From Alphaproteobacteria bacterium (GTDB taxonomy: Bacteria > Pseudomonadota > Alphaproteobacteria > ATCC43930 > CGMCC-115725), in the NCBI GenBank assembly GCA_019241915.1, contig JAFAWI010000638.1, positions 1 through 9,152 on the forward strand: 9,152 bases of DNA. The letters are read 5' to 3'. The notes below the pieces were generated by a model. The model made no database searches and had not been told where the DNA came from. It saw only the letters and a program-made list of their open reading frames with translations. This document shows, one piece after another, positions 1-5,349 of the stretch (its first letter is position 1; every line of letters begins with the position of its first letter). Both the position numbers and the translations under genes were made by a program.

Positions 1-188
1 GCGCAGACCGCGGCGGTGACGGCATCGAGCGCGGCTCCGCCGCCGGCGAGCACGGCATGGCCCGCACGGAGCGCGCCCGCGAGCCCGGCGCGATAGCCCG
101 CCTCTGCCGCCGGGGTCATCGCGCCGCGCCGCAACGTGCCGGCGCCGCCGTGAACCGCAAGTGCGGGCCGGTCGCTCTTATCGCTCAC
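1..188 (-). CDS. N-terminus of a plant-type asparaginase / isoaspartyl peptidase (Ntn hydrolase), cut by the window edge
   Basis: Read on the minus strand from a GTG at 188, the first 62 codons begin VSDKSDRPALAVHGGAGTLR and continue to a GGGAALDAVTAAV segment. The HGGAGT motif near residues 13-18 and the later 'GG.ALDAV..AV' helix are the standard N-terminal signature of the plant-type L-asparaginase / beta-aspartyl peptidase family. Members are cytoplasmic or periplasmic N-terminal nucleophile hydrolases that self-cleave at an internal Thr and release Asp or Asn from isoaspartyl peptides and L-asparagine. The catalytic Thr lies beyond the window, so activity cannot be judged. The start is supported by a GAGGA element about six bases upstream of the GTG, and no signal peptide is visible. 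The gene diverges from the MFS transporter across a gap holding a perfect inverted repeat. The family call is firm; the substrate is open. Confidence 0.87.
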   Translation of the reverse strand, partial: MSDKSDRPALAVHGGAGTLRRGAMTPAAEAGYRAGLAGALRAGHAVLAGGGAALDAVTAAVC

Positions 189-250
189 GCGTCTTCCTCG
201 TGGCGGTTGTCGCCCGACGGTAGATGTGCCCTGCGCATCGCGCGGGCAAT

Positions 251-286
251 CAACTTAGCGCGAGCGGTGCGGTTCGCGCTAAGTTG
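251..286. promoter_or_regulatory. Perfect 13-bp inverted repeat, candidate operator between divergent genes
   Basis: CAACTTAGCGCGA (251-263) is followed by a 10-base spacer and its exact reverse complement TCGCGCTAAGTTG (274-286). The repeat sits inside the 126-bp gap between the divergent asparaginase-type and MFS starts. It has no T-run on either side, so it does not look like an intrinsic terminator. A dimeric repressor site (TetR-like families commonly control such efflux genes) or a leader hairpin are the two readings. No regulator gene lies next to it in this window. Its presence argues against starting the MFS protein upstream of this point. Confidence 0.55.
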
Positions 287-314
287 GATACCCGTCCCAC
301 CGCGAGTCTACGCC

Positions 315-1739
315 GTGGCGCCAGCAGCGCATGACATCGTCGTACCGCGCCCGGTCGGAGCCGCGCACCGGCTTCGCCTCGCCATGATCGGCCTTGGCAT
401 GTCGATCGTGCCGCTCGACACCGCGGTAAACATCAGCTTCCCCGACATCACCGGCAGCTTCGGGCTGCCGATGGGCATGATCCAATGGGTCGTCATCTGC
501 TACACGCTCACTTATGCCGCGCTGATGCTGGCGTTTGGACGCATTGGGGATATCGCCGGCCATGCCCGCGTTTTTCGGGCCGGTCTCGCGTGGAGCGTCG
601 TCGCTTACCTGTTGTGCGCCGCGTCGCCGAGTTTCGGCTGGCTGCTGTTTTTCCGTTTCCTGCAAGGCATCGGCGCGGGGCTGGCAATCAGCTGCGCTCC
701 GGCGCTGGTGACCGGTCTCTACCCAGAAGAGCGTCGGAGCTACGCGGTCGGCATGTTTACGCTGATCTTCGCGCTCGGTTCGGCCTCGGGGCCGCTGATC
801 GGCGGGGCCTTGGTCGCGCAGTGGGGCTGGCCGGCGGTGTTCTGGTTTCGCGCGCCGATCGCGCTGACGAGCCTGCTGTTCCTGCGCGGCCTGCCGCCCG
901 GCGTCACCGGCCGCGGCCAGCGCTTCGACATCGCCGGGGCGATGCTGCTGGCGCTAGCGCTGACCTCTCTGCTGTTCGGGATCAACGCGATCTCGCGGCT
1001 CGGCGGCGGGTCGCCCGTCCTGCTCGCGCTGGCGGCCGCTCTCGTCGCCCTCTTCGCGTTGTGGGAGCGGCGTGCGGCGCAGCCGATCATCCGCATCGAG
1101 CTGTTTCGCGACCTCGGGTTTACCGCGATCAACCTCGTCTTCGTGGTAATGAACCTTGCGACGTTTTCGGTGCTGCTGTTCGTGCCCTATTTCTTTGCCC
1201 GTTTCAGCGCGATACCGCTGGGGCTCGCGGGTCTGGTGCTGGCGACCGGCTCGACCGCGATGGCGCTGACTTCGCCGCTGGCCGGGCGGCTGGTCGCCCG
1301 CGTCGCGGCCGAGCGCGTCGCGGCGATCGGACTGCTGGTGACAGGCGGCGGCTTGGCCCTGATCGGGTTGTGGCGTCCCGGCATCGCCGCCCCGGCGATG
1401 GCGCTGATCCTGTCGGTCCAGGGGATCGGGGTCGGGCTGTTCCAGGTCGCCTACACCGACATCGTCATTCGCTCGTCGCCGCTTGCCGACCGCGGGGTCG
1501 CCGGCAGCCTGGCGATCCTCACGCGCACGATCGGCACGGTCACCGGCGCCGCGTTGCTCACCTTGCTGTTCGACCTGAGCGCCGGCGGCCGCGGCGACAA
1601 CACCGCGTTCGCCGAGGCGTTCGACACGATATTCAGGTTGGCCGGCGCGGCCGTTGCCCTGAGCGCCGCCGCCGTGCCGTGGTGGCGTCGCGGCGGGCGA
1701 GGCACAGCCGCACCGCGCCGAGAAGCCGGCTCGGGGTGA
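315..1739 (+). CDS. 14-TM MFS transporter, DHA2 (EmrB/QacA-like) drug:H+ antiporter type
   Basis: The product is about 474 residues and inner-membrane. Hydrophobicity read by eye gives 14 helices, as in the DHA2 branch. The first helix carries 'VPLDTAVNISFPDI', the family's motif D1-like segment with its buried Asp. Between helices 2 and 3 there is a motif A-like GRIGDIAGHARVF. Helix 5 ends in the antiporter motif C, GSASGPLIGGAL. The usual Asn of the helix 6 'FxxNxP' motif is Arg here (WFRAPIA). The family exports hydrophobic drugs or metabolites in exchange for protons; the substrate is unknown. The reading frame is open back to 57, but that extension crosses the inverted repeat and runs antisense to the neighbouring gene. 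I chose GTG 315, which leaves a short cytoplasmic N-terminus. ATG 384 or GTG 267 are alternatives, and none has a strong ribosome binding site. The 3' end overlaps the convergent receiver-like gene by 107 bp. Confidence 0.85.
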   Translation: MAPAAHDIVVPRPVGAAHRLRLAMIGLGMSIVPLDTAVNISFPDITGSFGLPMGMIQWVVICYTLTYAALMLAFGRIGDIAGHARVFRAGLAWSVVAYLLCAASPSFGWLLFFRFLQGIGAGLAISCAPALVTGLYPEERRSYAVGMFTLIFALGSASGPLIGGALVAQWGWPAVFWFRAPIALTSLLFLRGLPPGVTGRGQRFDIAGAMLLALALTSLLFGINAISRLGGGSPVLLALAAALVALFALWERRAAQPIIRIELFRDLGFTAINLVFVVMNLATFSVLLFVPYFFARFSAIPLGLAGLVLATGSTAMALTSPLAGRLVARVAAERVAAIGLLVTGGGLALIGLWRPGIAAPAMALILSVQGIGVGLFQVAYTDIVIRSSPLADRGVAGSLAILTRTIGTVTGAALLTLLFDLSAGGRGDNTAFAEAFDTIFRLAGAAVALSAAAVPWWRRGGRGTAAPRREAGSG

Positions 1740-1995
1740 GCGGCGGCTCGACCACGCCAGCGAGGGCGCCCAAGGCGGCGCCAGAACGCCCGCCGACGGC
1801 GAGCACGGCCGCGGCCGGGTAGCGCCGGCGCAGCGCCGCCAGCGCCGTCGCTGTCGGCTCGGCGATCACGATCGCAAAGGGCTGCCTGGTGCCGGCCGTG
1901 CCCGGGACGGCCACGGCAAACCCTGCCGGCTCCAGCGTCTGGCGCACCGCGAGACGGATGGCGGGGTCGCCCGCAACGACAAGAACGAGGGTCAT
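1633..1995 (-). CDS. Degenerate receiver-domain protein (pseudo-receiver), possible decaying paralogue
   Basis: The 120-residue product starts MTLVLVVAGDPAIRLAVRQT. It aligns by eye with the CheY-like protein encoded just upstream: 'LVLVVAGDPAIR' against 'SVLVIDDDPVIR', and 'TPSRLLGAVRLCLA' against 'APSELRAAVQRCLA'. All residues of the phosphorylation site are changed. The acidic pair is Ala8/Gly9, the phospho-acceptor position is Glu46 (in IVIAEP), the conserved Thr is Gly68, and the Lys falls on Pro84. Around 10-12 residues after Glu46 also seem to be missing. The last 20 residues are Arg-rich and lie antisense to the MFS 3' end. It could be a phosphorylation-independent receiver locked by Glu, or a gene in decay. 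An ATG at 2046 in frame is less likely because it would add a Pro/Arg-rich leader. The ribosome binding site is weak. It probably belongs to the transcript of the two response regulators, about 100 bp downstream of the second. Confidence 0.6.
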   Translation of the reverse strand: MTLVLVVAGDPAIRLAVRQTLEPAGFAVAVPGTAGTRQPFAIVIAEPTATALAALRRRYPAAAVLAVGGRSGAALGALAGVVEPPLTPSRLLGAVRLCLARRDATTARRRRSGQRPRRPT

Positions 1996-2009
1996 GGCGC
2001 CGACCATAG

Positions 2010-2042
2010 GCCGGGCGGGCCTCGCCCGCAGCCGGGCGGGCC
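2010..2042. repeat. GC-rich direct repeat with two mutually exclusive hairpins
   Basis: GCCGGGCGGGCC occurs twice (2010-2021 and 2031-2042). CGCCCG at 2023-2028 lies between them and can pair with CGGGCG at either 2012-2017 or 2033-2038. On the minus strand these structures sit 15-47 bases before the ATG of the degenerate receiver gene and after the CheY-like gene. They could reduce read-through or ribosome access. No T-run follows, so a standard terminator is not supported. Confidence 0.4.
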
Positions 2043-2096
2043 CCATTCGAAACGCTGTCGATTACGCCTTTCGTATAGGGTCCGCGCTGCCCGAAA

Positions 2097-2480
2097 CTAG
2101 GTTTCTGCCGAGCTCGCTGCGAGGCAGCGCTGGACTGCCGCGCGCAGCTCGGACGGTGCGAACGGCTTTCTCAGCGTGTTGTCGGCGCCGAGCAATTCGG
2201 CGATGCGCAACAGCTCCGGCGCACCAAAATTGCCGCCGCCCGTCATCGCCAGAATGCGCGCGTCCGGATCCGCTTCGCGCAATTCGAGAATGGTGGCGAT
2301 CCCTTCCTTGCCGGGCATCAGGATATCGACAATGACCAGATCGGATTTTTCTTCGGCATAGCGGCTGAGCCCGGTCTGCGCGTCGCCGACCGTCGACACC
2401 GAAATGCCGTCCGCATCGAGAATACGCTGAACGACCTCGCGGATTACCGGGTCGTCGTCGATCACCAACACCGACGCCAT
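2097..2480 (-). CDS. Stand-alone CheY-like response regulator receiver
   Basis: The 127-residue protein is a single receiver domain with no output domain. The acidic pocket is Asp8/Asp9 (VLVIDDDP), the phospho-acceptor is Asp52 (LVIVDILMPG), the conserved Thr is Thr80 (ILAMTGG), and the Lys is Lys105 in TLRKPFAPSEL. All are intact, so it should accept a phosphate from a histidine kinase or phosphotransfer protein. Such single-domain regulators act by binding partners or as phosphate sinks and relays. The ATG at 2480 is preceded by GAAGGGG at a good distance. It lies 13 bp after the NarL-type regulator stop, so the two are almost certainly co-transcribed. The divergent hybrid kinase at 3311 is the obvious candidate phosphodonor; that pairing is inferred from position only. 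Confidence 0.92.
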   Translation of the reverse strand: MASVLVIDDDPVIREVVQRILDADGISVSTVGDAQTGLSRYAEEKSDLVIVDILMPGKEGIATILELREADPDARILAMTGGGNFGAPELLRIAELLGADNTLRKPFAPSELRAAVQRCLAASSAET

Positions 2481-2493
2481 GCTGATACCCCTT

Positions 2494-3120
2494 CTACAGT
2501 CCGCTCATTCCGTGCAGCATCGCAATGCGAACCGCATCGGAGCGGTTGCGCGCGCCCATCTTCTTGAACGCGCTGTTAAGGTGAAGTTTTACGGTGACTT
2601 CGGAGATCGCCAGCCGATCGGCGATCTCGCGGTTCGGCAGTCCGCGCACGACTTGCTCGATGCAGTCGAGTTCGCGCGGTGTGAGGTTGTCGAACGATTG
2701 CCGGGCCGGGCGGCGGCCGGGCAGCGCGGTCACCACCGCCCGCGGCACATAGGTCTCGCCGGCGGCGATCAGCCGCAGCGCCGTGAGCAGCGCCGTGCCG
2801 CGCAGGCTTTTCATGATGACGCCCGCGGCGCCGCGTTGGAGCGCGCGTTCCGCCTCGGCGGGATCCATCGCGCCGGACATGATCGCCACCGGCGCCCGCG
2901 GCAGCATCTGTCTGACCTCGTCGAGGCCGGCCAAGCCGTTCATCCCGGGCATCCGATAGTCGAGAATCACCAACTCGAAGCGGTCGTCGCCGGCAAGCCG
3001 TTCACGCACCTGTTGGAAATCCGACGCTTCGACGCAGACGATGTCCGAGGCGGCGCGGGTCAGATAGCTGGCGATCGCCTCGCGCACCAGATGATGATCG
3101 TCGGCGAGCAGTATTCTCAC
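2494..3120 (-). CDS. NarL/FixJ-family response regulator (receiver + LuxR-type HTH)
   Basis: The 208-residue protein has a receiver domain at about 1-118 with Asp7/Asp8 (LLADDHH), phospho-acceptor Asp54 (VILDYRMPG), Ser82 and Lys104 (VIMKSLRG), all intact. A linker leads to a LuxR-type helix-turn-helix at about 144-205, beginning 'LTPRELDCIEQVVRGLPNRE' and continuing through 'ISEVTVKLHLNSAFKKMG'. It is a DNA-binding transcription factor activated by phosphorylation. The start is GTG at 3120; a nearby ATG (3122-3124) is in another frame. It is the first gene of a minus-strand set with the CheY-like and degenerate receiver genes. It diverges from the hybrid kinase across 190 bp, the usual arrangement for a cognate kinase-regulator pair. 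Autoregulation at the divergent promoter is likely but not shown. Confidence 0.93.
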   Translation of the reverse strand: MRILLADDHHLVREAIASYLTRAASDIVCVEASDFQQVRERLAGDDRFELVILDYRMPGMNGLAGLDEVRQMLPRAPVAIMSGAMDPAEAERALQRGAAGVIMKSLRGTALLTALRLIAAGETYVPRAVVTALPGRRPARQSFDNLTPRELDCIEQVVRGLPNREIADRLAISEVTVKLHLNSAFKKMGARNRSDAVRIAMLHGMSGL

Positions 3121-3310
3121 GCATCACCCGCAGCCGCGAATGGCCGGCGGCAAAGGCCCGGCCACGAGCAAGGCTACGGCGGCAAGGTTAAAAAGCTGCA
3201 AACGGCCGGCCTGCCGCGGCATGAGGCGCAACCCAATCAAGATAACGATTGGTCAAGCTCTGCCGCGTACGGTGTAAAATACACTCGATACGTGTTAACT
3301 GGACTCGACC
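3121..3310. promoter_or_regulatory. Divergent promoter region with several small palindromes
   Basis: This 190-bp gap separates the NarL-type regulator (minus) from the hybrid kinase (plus) and must carry both promoters. Its kinase-proximal half is clearly more AT-rich than the rest of the window. It holds GTGTA-AAA-TACAC (3272-3284), CCAATC-8-GATTGG (3233-3252) and GTTAAC (3294-3299). It also has an approximate direct repeat, TACGGTGTAAA (3268) and TACGTGTTAA (3289), 21 bases apart, which is two helical turns. TGGCCGG/CCGGCCA (3141-3147 and 3158-3164) can form a hairpin 20 bases before the regulator's GTG. TAAAAT at 3275-3280 is a possible -10 element for the kinase, but no well-spaced -35 was found. 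Binding by the NarL-type protein is a guess. Confidence 0.5.
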
Positions 3311-4555
3311 GTGTACGACGGCAATGCTATCGCAACCGCACTGGCGCAGCAGCCTGGCGCGGTGCTGCAATTCAAACCGCTGCCACCGATACGCTTCGAG
3401 GAGCGGCTGCGCCATGCCCAGAAAATGGATGCGCTCGGGCAGATCACCGGTGGGATTGCGCACGATTTCAACAACCTTCTGCTCGCTATCAACTTCAACC
3501 TCGAGTCGCTGGCCGAGGAGGTGCCGCCCGGTCCCTCGACCTGCTCGCTGTTCGACGGCGCGCGGCAGGCGATCGACCAGGCGCACAGCCTGATCGGCCA
3601 TCTGCTGACGTTTGCGCGCCGGCAGCCGCTGTCGCCCACCACGTTTGACGTCAACCAGGCGGTCCGCGCGACGCAGCTGATGATGCGCCGTGCGGTGCCC
3701 GCGACCATCGAGATCGAGACGCGGCTCGGCCGCAATTGCGGGCTGCTGCTGGCTGACCGCAACCAGTTCGAAACCGCGCTCATCAACCTCGCGCTCAACG
3801 CGCGCGACGCAATGCCAGAGGGCGGACGGCTGACGATCGGCTCGGCCGACGTGACCTTCGACGCTGCCTACGCCGCCCTGCATCCCGGTGTCGCCGCCGG
3901 CCGTTATGTGCTCGTCGCCGTCAGCGATACCGGCCAGGGGATGACCGCCGATGTCGTCGAACGCGTCTTTGACCCGTTCTTCACGACCAAAAGCGGGACC
4001 GAGCACAGCGGCTTGGGGCTCAGCCAGGTCTACGGTTTCGCCAGGCAATCCGGCGGTCAGGCGCGGGTCGACAGCGAACCCGGCTGCGGCACGACCGTGC
4101 AGCTGTTTCTGCCCCGCTTTGGCGACACCCCGCCGATCGTGCGGCAAACGCCCCCGCTGGCGCGCGGCAACGGCGAAACCGTGCTCGTGGTCGAGGACGC
4201 GCCGCTTGTGCGAACCGCCGTCGCCAAGATGGTGGCCGATCTGGGCTACCGCCCGATCGCAGCCGAAAGCGCCGAGGCAGCGCTGCCGATCCTCGAAGGC
4301 AATGGCCGCATCGATCTGCTGTTCACCGACATGGTGCTGCCGGGCGGGCTCTGCGGCGAGGAGCTCGCGGGGCTGGCGCGGCGGCGGCGTCCGGGTCTCG
4401 CGGTCCTCTACACATCGGGTTACACCGAAATGCGGCTGCCGGCCGGGTTCGATGCCGACTGTCGCGCGGGATTTGTCGGCAAGCCCTACAACAAAGCCGA
4501 ACTGGCGGCGCAACTGCGCGCCTTGCTCGATGCCGCACCCGCCGGCGCCGATTAG
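3311..4555 (+). CDS. Soluble hybrid histidine kinase without a sensor domain (HisKA-HATPase-receiver)
   Basis: The 414-residue protein has no membrane helix and no recognisable PAS, GAF or other input domain. Only about 38 residues precede the dimerisation/phosphotransfer helices. The H-box is ALGQITGGIAHDFNNLL with phospho-His51. The N-box (INLALNARDAM, Asn159/Asn163), G1 box (DTGQG, 206-210), F-box (FDPFF, 220-224) and G2 box (GLGLS, 234-238) make a complete ATPase domain. A C-terminal receiver at about 290-408 has Glu295/Asp296, phospho-acceptor Asp340 (LLFTDMVLPGG), Thr368 and Lys391, so autophosphorylation and internal transfer should both work. GTG 3311 is the earliest possible start, because an in-frame TAA lies at 3296-3298. 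The signal may enter through a partner protein or a ligand at the short N-terminus. It is divergent from the NarL-type regulator. The following dodecin gene begins 84 bp downstream. Confidence 0.92.
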   Translation: MYDGNAIATALAQQPGAVLQFKPLPPIRFEERLRHAQKMDALGQITGGIAHDFNNLLLAINFNLESLAEEVPPGPSTCSLFDGARQAIDQAHSLIGHLLTFARRQPLSPTTFDVNQAVRATQLMMRRAVPATIEIETRLGRNCGLLLADRNQFETALINLALNARDAMPEGGRLTIGSADVTFDAAYAALHPGVAAGRYVLVAVSDTGQGMTADVVERVFDPFFTTKSGTEHSGLGLSQVYGFARQSGGQARVDSEPGCGTTVQLFLPRFGDTPPIVRQTPPLARGNGETVLVVEDAPLVRTAVAKMVADLGYRPIAAESAEAALPILEGNGRIDLLFTDMVLPGGLCGEELAGLARRRRPGLAVLYTSGYTEMRLPAGFDADCRAGFVGKPYNKAELAAQLRALLDAAPAGAD

Positions 4556-4595
4556 GGGATCGTTGCCGTCAACCAGCCGTTCAAGCTACGTCATC

Positions 4596-4609
4596 GCGGT
4601 TTCAACCGC
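4596..4609 (+). other. Small hairpin in the kinase-dodecin gap
   Basis: GCGGTT and AACCGC flank a two-base centre in the 84-bp space between the kinase stop and the dodecin start. A pyrimidine run (CTTCCCCC) follows but no T-run. It may weakly limit read-through or stabilise an mRNA end. It is too short to call a terminator. Confidence 0.25.
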
Positions 4610-4639
4610 CTTCCCCCACCATTCGCCCGGAGAACGGCC

Positions 4640-4852
4640 ATGGACGAACACATCTACCGCGTCATCCAGATTGTCGGCTCGTCCGAAAAAAGCATCGACG
4701 ATGCGATCCACATGGCGATCACGCGTGCCTCAAAGACGCTGCGCGAGCTGCGCTGGTTCGAAGTGGTGGAGACCCGCGGCCACATCCAGAACAACAAGAT
4801 CCAGCATTTCCAGGTGACCCTGAAGGTCGGCTTTACGCTCGACGGGGATTGA
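4640..4852 (+). CDS. Dodecin (flavin-binding dodecameric protein)
   Basis: The 70-residue product matches the dodecin family over its whole length. It has 'HIYRVIQIVGSSEKSIDDAI', a helix ending in RASKTLRELRWFEVVETRGHI, and a final strand HFQVTLKVGFTL. Dodecins assemble as hollow 12-mers that bind pairs of flavins (FMN or riboflavin/lumichrome, depending on lineage), storing flavin and quenching its photochemistry. Trp39, which stacks on the isoalloxazine ring in known dodecins, is present, as are the conserved Arg46-Gly47 and Gln58. Length is normal for the family. GGAG at 4629-4632 gives a good ribosome binding site for ATG 4640. The next gene starts one base after the stop, so translation is probably coupled. 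The protein is cytoplasmic. The flavin species cannot be told from sequence alone. Confidence 0.96.
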   Translation: MDEHIYRVIQIVGSSEKSIDDAIHMAITRASKTLRELRWFEVVETRGHIQNNKIQHFQVTLKVGFTLDGD

Positions 4853-4853
4853 G

Positions 4854-5168
4854 ATGGCGAAGGCCTACCTGGCGGTGCGCGCGGAAGTGCCGGAGGCCGA
4901 CCGCGCGCGCTTCGACCACTGGTATGAGACGGACCATTTGCCCTGGGCGTTGCGCGTCTTTGAGGCGCGACGCGCCTGGCGCTGCTGGAGCCGCACCGAC
5001 CCGGCGGTGCATGTCGCGTTTTACGAGTTCGAGTCGGCGGAGGCCGCCGAAGCGGTCCAGACCTCCGACGCGATCAAGCCGCTGGTCGAAGATTTCGACC
5101 GCGTCTGGCAAGACCGCGTCAAGCGCCGCCGCGCCGTGCTCGAAATCGTGCAGGAGCTCGAAGGTTAG
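4854..5168 (+). CDS. Small dimeric alpha/beta-barrel protein (EthD/NIPSNAP-like)
   Basis: The 104-residue protein begins MAKAYLAVRAEVPEADRARF and has the 'FDHWYETDHLPWAL' pattern. A Trp-Tyr pair followed by His28 sits at the end of the first helix. This is typical of dimeric ferredoxin-like alpha/beta barrels in the EthD, NIPSNAP and antibiotic-biosynthesis monooxygenase group. The rest predicts strand (VHVAFYEFES), helix (AAEAVQTSDAIKPLVEDF) and a final strand (AVLEIVQELEG). The group includes cofactor-free oxygenases, small heme or flavin-associated proteins and many of unknown role, so no reaction is assigned. The ATG follows the dodecin TGA by one base (TGAGATG), which indicates shared translation and perhaps a shared flavin-related role. 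The fold call is fairly sure; the family assignment within the fold is tentative. Confidence 0.75.
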   Translation: MAKAYLAVRAEVPEADRARFDHWYETDHLPWALRVFEARRAWRCWSRTDPAVHVAFYEFESAEAAEAVQTSDAIKPLVEDFDRVWQDRVKRRRAVLEIVQELEG

Positions 5169-5187
5169 GTGCTACTCCCGCGCCCGG

Positions 5188-5227
5188 GCCTCCCTCCTCG
5201 CGGTTCCTGCCTCGCAAACGGGGAGGC
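5188..5227. repeat. Imperfect GC-rich inverted repeat at a convergent gene junction
   Basis: GCCTCCC (5188-5194) and GGGAGGC (5221-5227) are exact complements separated by 26 bases. They lie in the 181-bp non-coding gap between two convergent gene ends. The element resembles the dispersed intergenic palindromes of many high-GC alphaproteobacteria, but only a genome-wide count could show that. It may also act as a bidirectional mRNA end. Confidence 0.4.
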
Positions 5228-5299
5228 GGCGCGCGTAGCGAGCCGGATCGGGCCATCATGGTCACCCCGCGTGCGCCTACACCATGCTGCGCATGCCCC

Positions 5300-5316
5300 C
5301 CCCCGCCTGGCGGGGG
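5300..5316. repeat. Palindrome CCCCCGCC-T-GGCGGGGG, possible terminator or REP-like unit
   Basis: The two 8-base arms are perfect complements around a single T. They sit 34 bases beyond the stop of the alpha/beta hydrolase (minus strand) and within the same convergent gap as the 5188-5227 repeat. There is no T-run, so a classical intrinsic terminator is not supported. A REP-type dispersed repeat or a barrier to 3' exonucleases is equally possible. The rest of 5169-5349 holds no convincing gene. Confidence 0.45.
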
Positions 5317-5349
5317 AGGAGCCTTGGTGGCTCGACAAATAAGCGGCAA

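Noticed and set aside
251..286. Intrinsic terminator at the 13-bp inverted repeat
   Set aside because: There is no T-run on either strand, and the repeat lies between divergent starts rather than after a gene end.
57..314. Extension of the MFS protein upstream to ATG 57
   Set aside because: It overlaps the divergent asparaginase-type gene and crosses the perfect inverted repeat. The extra 86 residues do not resemble any transporter N-terminus.
2479..3648. 389-residue plus-strand frame opposite the response regulators
   Set aside because: It is antisense to the CheY- and NarL-type genes and then overlaps the kinase in another frame. Its composition is His/Arg/Gly-rich, as expected for an antisense frame in GC-rich DNA.
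3188..4513. 441-residue minus-strand frame opposite the hybrid kinase
   Set aside because: The kinase on the plus strand has all its motifs intact; the antisense frame has none and is a GC-driven shadow.
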